A stretch of 64,000 nt of DNA from Geobacter sp. (GTDB lineage: Bacteria > Desulfobacterota > Desulfuromonadia > Geobacterales > Pseudopelobacteraceae). The stretch is from NCBI GenBank assembly GCA_009684515.1, contig WKKS01000009.1, forward strand, positions 51,527 to 115,526. Reading direction: 5' to 3'. A program made the translations under genes and the position numbers. The notes under the pieces were generated by a model. That model was not told where the DNA came from. It ran no database searches and saw nothing but the letters and a program-made list of their open reading frames with translations. How positions within the stretch are numbered: position 1 is the stretch's first letter; every line of letters starts with the position of its first letter. Shown piece after piece: positions 58,592 through 64,000 of this stretch.

Positions 58592-58840
58592 TTACTTTGC
58601 AGCAGGAGCAGCAGTTTCAGCAGCAGGAGCAGCAGCTTCTTTCTTTGCAGCTTTAGCTTTTTTTGCTTTTTTGTGCTTCTTAACTTTCTTAACTTCTTTC
58701 TTCTCAGCAGCAGGAGCAGCAGCATCAGCAGCAGGAGCTGCTACAGCAGGGTGGCCAGCAGGCATGTCAGCAGCAAATACTACAGCAGAGAAAGACATAG
58801 CAACGATGGCGGCAACGATTGTGGACAGAACTTTTTTCAT
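58592..58840 (-). CDS. Small secreted Ala/Lys-rich protein
   Basis: 82 residues. A signal peptide (1-23, predicted cut after VVFA) is followed by a 59-residue low-complexity chain: Ala/Pro-rich ends around a Lys core (KKVKKHKKAKKAKAAKKE). The mature peptide would be very basic and disordered, possibly binding polyanions such as lipopolysaccharide, nucleic acid or extracellular polymer; it is not assignable to a family. A strong ribosome site (GGAGG), a candidate sigma-54 promoter and a strong terminator suggest high or tightly regulated expression of a single gene. Confidence 0.8.
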   Translation of the reverse strand: MKKVLSTIVAAIVAMSFSAVVFAADMPAGHPAVAAPAADAAAPAAEKKEVKKVKKHKKAKKAKAAKKEAAAPAAETAAPAAK

Positions 58841-58884
58841 GGGTAAAACCTCCGAAATAATTTGGTGAATCTGTCTTATACACT

Positions 58885-58900
58885 AGCATATGCTGTGCCA
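58885..58900 (-). promoter_or_regulatory. Candidate sigma-54 (-24/-12) promoter
   Basis: The minus strand reads TGGCACAGCATATGCT, with GG and GC exactly ten bases apart as sigma-54 requires, about 45 bases upstream of the ATG at 58840. A sigma-70 reading (TTGGCA, 15-base spacer, TATAAG) overlaps it and cannot be excluded. Confidence 0.5.
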
Positions 58901-59062
58901 AACCCTAAAATACTTGTAACCCACTAAAAAACCTGCAACTATTAATACATTAGCATTTAAACTCGAATCACAAGACACTCATATCATCCGAGCCATACCC
59001 CATCTGAGGTTTCTTCCCAAGGGGTTTCCTTCCCGCATCAAATCGGCATCAAACCAAAGAAA

Positions 59063-59098
59063 AAGGGTTAGACATCTCTGCCTAACCCTTTTATTTCT
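59063..59098 (+). terminator. Terminator-like hairpin
   Basis: GGGTTAG (59065-59071) pairs with CTAACCC (59082-59088), flanked by an A-tract and followed by TTTTATTT. No annotated plus-strand gene ends just before it, so it may close a small RNA or be a remnant. Confidence 0.6.
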
Positions 59099-59285
59099 AT
59101 TGGCGAGCCGAATCTAATGAAACTCATAACTGGGAAATAAGCTATGATATCAGTGGGATATGATTCTTTACCGGTTCGTCTAAATCCAGCGGACTCTTCG
59201 GTTCTATAACAGTTCGCACCGGGACACAATGGGCACAGGGGACTTGCACCCCATAAGTTCACACACATGACGGGCGTACACAAAC

Positions 59286-59321
59286 GGACGAACCTGACCT
59301 CGCTACGCTCGCAGGTTGTCC
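59286..59321. repeat. Imperfect palindrome resembling an integron attC core
   Basis: GGACgAACCTG pairs with CAGGTTGTCC except for a single unpaired G on one arm, around a centre CTCGCTACGCTCG. An unpaired base in one arm is a hallmark of attC sites, but the outer GTTRRRY box is not clear. Only one copy is seen and no integrase of integron type is present. A REP-like element is the alternative. Confidence 0.4.
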
Positions 59322-59357
59322 TTCATCAGTTGTTGAGCTAATCATGAAATCAAGCAC

Positions 59358-59393
59358 TTGTATTGGATGCTTTATTGGTCTATATTTTGACCA
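59358..59393 (+). promoter_or_regulatory. Promoter and operator of the toxin-antitoxin operon
   Basis: TTGTAT (59358-59363) and TATATT (59381-59386) are 17 bases apart, 37 bases upstream of the antitoxin ATG. An inverted repeat TGGTC(8)GACCA at 59376-59393 covers the -10 box, as expected for autorepression by a YefM/Phd antitoxin. Confidence 0.55.
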
Positions 59394-59423
59394 TAAAGAG
59401 ATTCGTATCAAGGAGGTAAAACA

Positions 59424-59714
59424 ATGAGAACTATTTCAATCAGTAATGACATTGTTCCAATTGCAGAATTTAAAACCAATATTTCCAAGTGGTTCAAAAC
59501 ACTTCAGACATCCAGACATCCACTTATCATTACCCAAAACAGCAAACCAGCTGGTGTACTATTGTCCGCGTCGGATTACGATGAATTGGTTTACCGAAAA
59601 TCTTTTCTTGATTCTGTTGAGAAGGGGATTGCAGACGTTGAAAGCGGGCGTACTCAAACTACAGACGAACTACGAAAAGCCCTGCGAACCCGAAGAAGTG
59701 CGGGTAATCTGTGA
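59424..59714 (+). CDS. Antitoxin, YefM/Phd family
   Basis: 96 residues with the Phd/YefM fold: an N-terminal DNA-binding half (IVPIAEFKTNISKWFKTLQT, then PLIITQNSKPAGVLLSASDY) and a C-terminal tail of about 30 residues that would wrap the toxin. A strong AAGGAGG ribosome site precedes the ATG, whereas the toxin starts at an overlapping GTG, giving the usual excess of antitoxin. Expected to neutralise the ParE-like toxin and repress its own promoter through the palindrome at 59376-59393. Confidence 0.93.
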   Translation: MRTISISNDIVPIAEFKTNISKWFKTLQTSRHPLIITQNSKPAGVLLSASDYDELVYRKSFLDSVEKGIADVESGRTQTTDELRKALRTRRSAGNL

Positions 59715-60010
59715 CTGTAACATGGTCACAGGAAGCAGGAGAAAATCTGGTTGATATAGAGGAGTTTATTGCACGTGACAGTGTAGAGCGTGCTGTCCGG
59801 TTTGTTGATGGCCTAATTGACCAGACTGAAGCAATTTTGACTGACAATCCGAGAAGCGGAAGGACTGTGCCAGAAATAGGTAATCCTGATATTCGAGAGC
59901 TTATTTACCGAGGATATCGCATTGTCTACCGATTGAATGGTGATCGAATCGACATACTCACTGTTTTTGAAGGGCATCGGCTATTGCGACTGAATGAATC
60001 AGGCGATTAA
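59711..60010 (+). CDS. Toxin, RelE/ParE family
   Basis: 99 residues starting at GTG 59711, overlapping the antitoxin stop by four bases. The RelE/ParE fold is shown by WSQEAGENLVDIEEFIARDS in the N-terminal helices and the beta strands ELIYRGYRIVYRLNGDRIDI, ending LTVFEGHRLL. The conserved Arg before YRIVYR is present. It could inhibit gyrase (ParE) or cleave mRNA (RelE); the sequence style favours ParE. Such pairs stabilise mobile DNA, fitting the neighbouring attachment site and integrase. Confidence 0.92.
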   Translation: MTVTWSQEAGENLVDIEEFIARDSVERAVRFVDGLIDQTEAILTDNPRSGRTVPEIGNPDIRELIYRGYRIVYRLNGDRIDILTVFEGHRLLRLNESGD

Positions 60011-60097
60011 GAGATGATGAATTCAGACATTAAAAGGCAGAGGGATACGGGAAACACCCGTGCGCTGGCTGGAGCGATACGTTTTACGGCGGAAAAA

Positions 60098-60140
60098 AAA
60101 GAATCCGACAACTGCAAAGACAGTTATCGGATTCAATAAA
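60098..60140 (-). terminator. Terminator of the former tRNA-Arg transcript
   Basis: On the minus strand GAATCCGATAACTG pairs with CAGTTGTCGGATTC around CTTTG and runs into TTTTTTTT. It lies directly after the 3' end of the tRNA fragment, as expected for the terminator of the original tRNA gene. Confidence 0.75.
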
Positions 60141-60143
60141 GTT

Positions 60144-60192
60144 TGGCGCGCTTGGAGAGATTCGAACTCCCGACCTACGGATTCGTAGTCCC
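60144..60192 (-). other. tRNA-Arg(ACG) 3' half, integration attachment site
   Basis: Minus strand: from the anticodon loop (CTACGAA) through the extra loop, T arm (GGGAG TTCGAAT CTCTC) to CAAGCGC, discriminator G and CCA at 60144. The anticodon stem 5' side does not pair fully and the D arm and 5' acceptor strand are missing, so this is not a functional gene. Such 3' halves are left when an island integrates at a tRNA gene. An integrase gene starts 190 bases to the right. The intact tRNA should lie at the other island end, beyond 64000. Confidence 0.8.
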
Positions 60193-60382
60193 TACTTCTC
60201 GTCATTTTACCGCAAAACACCACGTATTATATATAATCCTCTGCTCCAAAATCGTATCCGGCACATTGCAATATTCCCTGTGTTATCAGCCTGATATCAT
60301 ATTTATGTGGCAAAATATTGTAAATAGTCGTAATAGATTATTTTATGGGTAGCAAAAGTGCGAGAGGTTGCACGGAGGTTGC
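60193..60382. other. Gap between attachment site and integrase
   Basis: AT-rich. TTGTAA and TTTTAT around 60318-60350 with a 17-base spacer could be the integrase promoter, but the match is weak. There is no gene and no direct repeat that I can identify. Confidence 0.35.
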
Positions 60383-61714
60383 ATGGAAAGAAGAGCTGAT
60401 AGGATTCAAAAAAAGAAGAGAACTCAACCTTTTTCAGACAACTATATAAGAGGCTTGAAACCCGAAAAATTTCAATATCAGGAACGTGAGGGGCGCGGGT
60501 TTGGAATCCGGGTTCTCCCGTCTGGTGTAAAAACGTGGCTATATATATATATGTTTGAAGGCAAACGCCGGCAGATGAATTTAGGCCAATACTATACCGA
60601 AGCAAACCCGCCAGCGTCGCACGTGAACCTGGCGACTGCACATAAATTATATCGAGCTGCGTTTGATCTTGTACAATCCGGAATTGATCCGCAGGCCGCA
60701 CCAGATCCTATTGCTGTTGTTACTGAACCAGAGACAACACAAGCGCTTGATAACGATGATAATATAACAATTGAAACCCTTGTTGAGCGATACCACACAC
60801 ACATACAAGCTACGCTCGTTAAAAAATCCGTGTACGACCAATACAGAACTCTGACTGTCGACGTGCTGCCAGAATGGAGAGGCCGGCTAATCAGGGATAT
60901 AAAGAGACCGCACTCAATTAAATTACTCGAAGAGAAGTCAAAAACGGCTCCCGGACAAGCAAATAATATATTAAAAACTACTAGGGCAATGTTTTCTTAT
61001 GCGCTGGATCGAGAACTTATTGAATCGAATCCGTTTTCGCGACTGACTAGAGCCGTGCCCCAGATCAAACCGAAAAAGCGGCGGCGGTTTTTGAGCGCAG
61101 ATGAAATCAAATACGTATGGGACACGTTTCACTCTTCACAAAAACTATCACTAATCCAGCGCATCCTGCTCTTGACGCTGGCTACCGGCCAGCGGGCGGG
61201 GGAGGTTTGCGCAATAGAATGGAATGAAATTGAATTCGGCCAGGGAAAACCACTTTGTAAAACATGTATGATGAAATGTGGCTGGTGGACAATTCCGGCG
61301 AACAAAATCAAAACTGAGAATAGAAGGGACAACCCGGATCCACAGCCGTTCCGAGTTTACCTGAGTCCTTTGGCAGCGTCACTACTGCCAATACAATCCC
61401 AGGAATTGAGGAATATAGGTGTTCACTGGGTTTTTCCATCAGCAGAAAACGGTCCGGTTAGGGAAAACAGCCTATCTCAATATGTACAACGAGCACACGA
61501 TCTAAAAGCCATGGACTGGGCGCCGCATGACCTGCGACGCACATTTGCATCACATTTACCGTCTATTGGATGCACACAAGAGCATATTGACCGCATTCAA
61601 AATCATGTGATACCAGGGGTGGGAGGTACGTATAATCGCTACCAGTATGACGCAGAGAAACTCCACTGGGAATTACAGTGGAGCCTGCGATTACAAGAGA
61701 TAAGCTGCAGCTAA
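60383..61714 (+). CDS. Tyrosine recombinase (P4-type island integrase)
   Basis: 443 residues from the ATG at 60383 with GGAGG four bases upstream; a TTG at 60368 is the alternative. An N-terminal DUF4102-like DNA-binding domain (about 12-95; FSDNYIRGLKPEKFQYQERE) precedes the core-binding domain and the catalytic domain: Arg in LATGQRAGEVCAIEW, HDLRRTFASHL, NHVIPG (in place of the usual H/W) and the nucleophile Tyr in GGTYNRYQYD. It should recombine DNA at the tRNA-Arg attachment site beside it. It is intact, more AT-rich than the signalling genes, and points away from the attachment site. Confidence 0.92.
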   Translation: MERRADRIQKKKRTQPFSDNYIRGLKPEKFQYQEREGRGFGIRVLPSGVKTWLYIYMFEGKRRQMNLGQYYTEANPPASHVNLATAHKLYRAAFDLVQSGIDPQAAPDPIAVVTEPETTQALDNDDNITIETLVERYHTHIQATLVKKSVYDQYRTLTVDVLPEWRGRLIRDIKRPHSIKLLEEKSKTAPGQANNILKTTRAMFSYALDRELIESNPFSRLTRAVPQIKPKKRRRFLSADEIKYVWDTFHSSQKLSLIQRILLLTLATGQRAGEVCAIEWNEIEFGQGKPLCKTCMMKCGWWTIPANKIKTENRRDNPDPQPFRVYLSPLAASLLPIQSQELRNIGVHWVFPSAENGPVRENSLSQYVQRAHDLKAMDWAPHDLRRTFASHLPSIGCTQEHIDRIQNHVIPGVGGTYNRYQYDAEKLHWELQWSLRLQEISCS

Positions 61715-61758
61715 CAACCCGTTTTTTACCGAAAACGACGGGAATGGAACAGCGGCTT

Positions 61759-61790
61759 GGGCCTGTAAATAGTTTTGTGTAAATGGTTCT
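61759..61790 (+). repeat. Possible left terminus of the IS256-family element
   Basis: The stretch beginning GGGCCTGTAAATAG and continuing TTTTGTGTAAATGG, just beyond the transposase stop, resembles ends of IS256-family elements. I found no matching inverted copy between the transposase start and the group II intron remnant at 63059, so the right end is either displaced or lost. Confidence 0.4.
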
Positions 61791-61800
61791 GGGTTTGGTT

Positions 61801-63015
61801 TTAAAGATTCGGCATTCTATCTTCAAAAAGAATGGAAAAACGATTCATGGCAGCTTTCCAGTCCCTGATCGGCAGAGTCCATTTCTTCGCGATATTTCTC
61901 AGTGCCAGGTAAAGTAACTTGAGCATTGCCTCGTCATTTGGAAATGAACCCCGGTTTTTAGTCACTTTTCTGAGCGACATATTTAATGATTCAATCGCGT
62001 TGGTGGTGTAAATAACCTTTCGTATATCAGCCGGATAGGCAAAGAATGGTATGACTTGCGCCCAGTTCCGCCGCCAGGACTGGCTGATAGTCGGATGTGT
62101 TTCATCCCATTTAGTCTCAAATGCTGTCAGCTCCATCTCGGCCTGTTCCGCTGTCGCTGACTGATAGATACGTTTTAGATCCGCCGCAACTTCTTTGCGT
62201 TGCTTCCACGAGACAAACCTTAAAGAGTTCCGTACCATGTGGACGATACAAAGTTGCACCTGAGTGGCGGGATAGACCGTCTCTATGGCCTCTGGGAACC
62301 CCTTTAAGCCGTCAACGCAGGCAATGAATATGTCCTGGACGCCACGGTTCTTCAGTTCGGTGACAACCTGCAACCAGAACTTGGCTCCTTCATTTTCGGA
62401 GACCCACATCCCGAGGACTTCCTTGGCACCATCAAGGTTGATGCCAATGTCCAGATAGACGGCCTTGTTCACAATATGGCCATTACCTCTGGCCTTGACT
62501 CTGATGGCGTCCATGTAGACGATGGGATAGAGCGCATCCAAAGGGCGGTTCTGCCAGGCTTTAACCTCTTCTGCTACCGCATCGGTCACTATTGAAATCA
62601 GAGCCGGAGACACCTCAACTCCGTAGATTTCCTCCAAGTGACCCTGGATTTCGCGAGTGGTCAACCCGCGTGAATAAAGGGAGATGATCTTATCATCGAA
62701 ACCGGCGAATCGGGTCTGACCTTTGGGAATAATGATAGGTTCAAAACTGCTATCCCGGTCACGAGGTATCTCAATCGGCATGGTGCCAAAATCGCCTTTA
62801 ATGGTCTTTGACGACGAGCCATTGCGTGCATTGCCGCTCTTATTGGAGACGGCAGCATGTTTTTCGTGCCCCAGATGAAGTGTCATTTCAGCCTGAAGCG
62901 CCCGCTGAAAGACAGCCTTGGTCAACTGTTTCAGCAACCCGTTTTCACCAAGAATTTCTTCGGGGGTCTTATAATGCTTGAGCAACTCGTCAATTACGTC
63001 GGCGTTAATGGTCAT
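61801..63015 (-). CDS. IS256-family transposase
   Basis: 404 residues, full length for the mutator/IS256 family. The catalytic acidic residues lie in YMDAIRVKARG, IACVDGLKGFPEAI and NAIESLNMSLRKVTK; a C-terminal helix of usual length is present. No frameshift or stop interrupts it. A good ribosome site (AAGGAG) precedes the ATG. It may still be active, but the element seems to lack its right terminal repeat next to the intron remnant. Such elements spread in genomic islands. Confidence 0.95.
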   Translation of the reverse strand: MTINADVIDELLKHYKTPEEILGENGLLKQLTKAVFQRALQAEMTLHLGHEKHAAVSNKSGNARNGSSSKTIKGDFGTMPIEIPRDRDSSFEPIIIPKGQTRFAGFDDKIISLYSRGLTTREIQGHLEEIYGVEVSPALISIVTDAVAEEVKAWQNRPLDALYPIVYMDAIRVKARGNGHIVNKAVYLDIGINLDGAKEVLGMWVSENEGAKFWLQVVTELKNRGVQDIFIACVDGLKGFPEAIETVYPATQVQLCIVHMVRNSLRFVSWKQRKEVAADLKRIYQSATAEQAEMELTAFETKWDETHPTISQSWRRNWAQVIPFFAYPADIRKVIYTTNAIESLNMSLRKVTKNRGSFPNDEAMLKLLYLALRNIAKKWTLPIRDWKAAMNRFSILFEDRMPNL

Positions 63016-63058
63016 TTGAACTCCTTAGGGTGACTTGGTGTACCCACTAATGACCATT

Positions 63059-63131
63059 ATCGCGGTAGGAATACTCCTTACGGAGTCCCCCCCGCACAGA
63101 TCCCGGCGGGCGCGATTCACGCACCGGGCTC
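63059..63131 (-). ncRNA. Group II intron domains V and VI (3' end)
   Basis: On the minus strand AGCCCGGTGCG...CGCCGGGAT forms a domain V-like hairpin, followed by TCTGTGCGGGGGG and a second hairpin (ACTCC GTAA GGAGT) ending CCTACCGCGAT, the 3' terminus typical of one bacterial group II class. The intron boundary would therefore be at 63059, in the leader of the IS256 transposase gene. The domain V overlaps the end of the maturase frame. Confidence 0.7.
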
Positions 63132-63820
63132 CCACCTCGGGTGTTTGACGGAAAAGCGTACGCTCGGCCAAGGATGAAGGATACGTGGGGTGGGCAACAA
63201 ATCTGAAGCTATTCGCGCAATACGTGCCCATGTTGTGCGATCCTTTTGACTTCGACGTCTTAATGCACGCCGCCAAAGGTCTACGACACAGTTACGAAAT
63301 GCGCTTAGGCTCTTAATATTGGTTGGTACCGCATGGTACGCAAAGTAACCTCTTACCACTTGGCGTAACCACTTTCCCTGAACGGGTATGGGTAGATGCA
63401 TCCGCCGCCTCAACTCATCCTTGATTCCCTTCAGCTTGGTGCACATCCGGTCTCGGCGAGTCTTCCGTTTAAGCTGGAATGTGCCTCGTCTGGAGCGCCC
63501 ACTGATGTGGGTAAATCCGAGAAAGTTGAACGTCTCCGGTTTGCCAAGACCTCTTTCGGCTCGATGTTCAATCGCATAGCGGCCAAACTCAATCAACCGG
63601 GTCTTGTCCGGATGCAGCGACAGTGCAAACTGCTCCAGCCGTTGTCGCATATCCGCGAGAAAGCGTCTGGCATCGGCCTCATGCTCAAAACCGACAACAC
63701 TATCGTCGGCATAGCGCACGATGATGACGTTACCTTGAGCATGGTGGCGTCGCCACCGGTCTGCCCAGAGGTCGAAGACGTAATGGAGATAGATGTTGGC
63801 CAGCAAGGGCGATATACCCA
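63117..63820 (-). pseudogene. Group II intron reverse transcriptase/maturase, 5' truncated
   Basis: About 235 recognisable residues of the C-terminal half: GISPLLANIYLHYVFDLWAD, the catalytic YADD in IIVRYADDSVVGFE, and SLHPDKTRLIEFGR, then thumb/maturase region. The frame runs on to 63908, but residues before GISPLL (reading WLRRSRM) do not match the TPQGG motif that normally precedes it, so roughly 200 N-terminal residues, including the first RT motifs, are missing. The remnant cannot be an active enzyme by itself. Confidence 0.85.
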
Positions 63821-64000
63821 TACGGGACCGACGTAGCCAACAAACATCACCACACCCATAGGGTGTGGATTTCAACTCCATATTAAAGGTAATAACGCTG
63901 TGTAACATGCTGTTATGTCGTGCAAACTCAGATAAAGCAACATTCGTTCTGTAAATTTTTCGTCCCCTCTTTGGGGTTTGCTCTTTGATTACATTGTTAG
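63821..64000. other. Unassigned sequence beyond the truncated maturase
   Basis: Contains a perfect palindrome CCACACCCTATGGGTGTGG near 63851-63869 and no recognisable gene. It marks the junction at which the intron 5' part was lost, perhaps by another insertion or deletion. The window ends here. Confidence 0.4.

Larger units (their letters stand above)
58901..59357. other. Intergenic region without convincing gene
   Basis: Apart from the hairpin at 59063-59098 and the palindrome at 59286-59321, described separately, I see no gene here. A minus-strand reading frame at 59068-59283 has atypical Cys-rich composition and no ribosome site. The hairpin may end an unseen short transcript from the left. 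Base composition is more AT-rich than in the signalling genes, which suggests the accessory region begins about here. Confidence 0.5.

Noticed and set aside
58469..58846. Ser/Phe-rich plus-strand frame opposite the Ala/Lys-rich gene
   Set aside because: Composition is the reverse reading of Ala/Lys repeats; it crosses the terminator hairpin and has no ribosome site.
59068..59283. Cys-rich 71-codon minus-strand frame
   Set aside because: No ribosome site, begins near the attC-like palindrome and ends in the terminator hairpin; no homology recognised.
60023..60223. Minus-strand frame crossing the tRNA fragment
   Set aside because: Its middle encodes the tRNA T arm and terminator; such frames over tRNA ends are a common false prediction.
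60143..60352. Plus-strand frame starting in the tRNA fragment
   Set aside because: Its beginning (ARLERFELPTYGF) is the reverse translation of tRNA sequence, a known artefact.
1..64000. CRISPR arrays or rRNA genes
   Set aside because: No regularly spaced repeats, Cas motifs or rRNA sequence seen anywhere in the window.

Overview
The window is most likely a chromosomal segment of a Geobacter-like deltaproteobacterium (Desulfuromonadota/Geobacterales). I infer this from moderately high GC, the extreme density of multidomain histidine kinases and response regulators, PAS domains with a Cys...His...GCP signature, and coiled-coil tails of a kind I associate with that group. No rRNA or housekeeping marker is present to confirm it.

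Region 1 (1-10447) is an alpha-glucan/trehalose block. The end of a TreY gene is followed by glgB, glgE and a treS-maltokinase fusion, tightly packed, then a small mechanosensitive-channel-like membrane gene. A divergent GH77 4-alpha-glucanotransferase converges on them. Together they encode the GlgE route (trehalose to maltose to maltose-1-phosphate to alpha-glucan) plus branching and, with TreY, the return path from glucan to trehalose.

Region 2 (10666-16678, + strand) has a lipoprotein substrate-binding protein with no ABC permease. It is followed by a membrane HAMP kinase, an Rcp1-like response regulator, a REC-PAS-kinase-REC hybrid and a membrane diguanylate cyclase. Region 3 (16702-27994, - strand) reads as one long operon. 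It starts with a di-iron ODP-type metallo-beta-lactamase-fold protein and a coiled-coil protein, followed by a Cache-like/PAS kinase, a GAF-PAS-kinase-REC-REC-HPt phosphorelay protein, a double REC protein, a single REC and another hybrid kinase.

Region 4 (28116-37189) holds an APC-type permease (-). On the + strand an ion/osmotic group follows: MscS channel, CPA1 Na+/H+ antiporter, LapA-domain protein, lipoprotein, second MscS channel, DUF389 membrane protein and a MarR regulator. The MarR gene ends at a strong bidirectional terminator.

Region 5 (37226-54954, - strand) is a large signalling cluster: six REC proteins of one KPW-type subfamily (one REC-only, two with HD-GYP/HD output, one with PAS, one with a Cys4 tail, one with GGDEF), a PAS-GGDEF protein and four kinases. 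In its middle are two unusual sensors: a stand-alone B12-binding protein with the CarH-type W-x9-EH signature, and a heme-oxygenase-like protein fused to an unassigned C-terminal domain. Apart from the MarR regulator I see no DNA-binding output in the signalling regions, so c-di-GMP and protein-protein contacts are the visible outputs. This cluster is the best candidate for an undescribed system.

Region 6 (55184-58840) has a DUF2127 membrane protein, a Cache-GAF hybrid kinase and a small secreted Ala/Lys-rich protein with a candidate sigma-54 promoter. Region 7 (58841-64000) is accessory DNA: an isolated attC-like palindrome, a YefM/ParE-type toxin-antitoxin pair, the 3' half of a tRNA-Arg gene acting as an attachment site, a P4-type integrase, an IS256-family transposase and the 3' remnant of a group II intron with a truncated reverse transcriptase.
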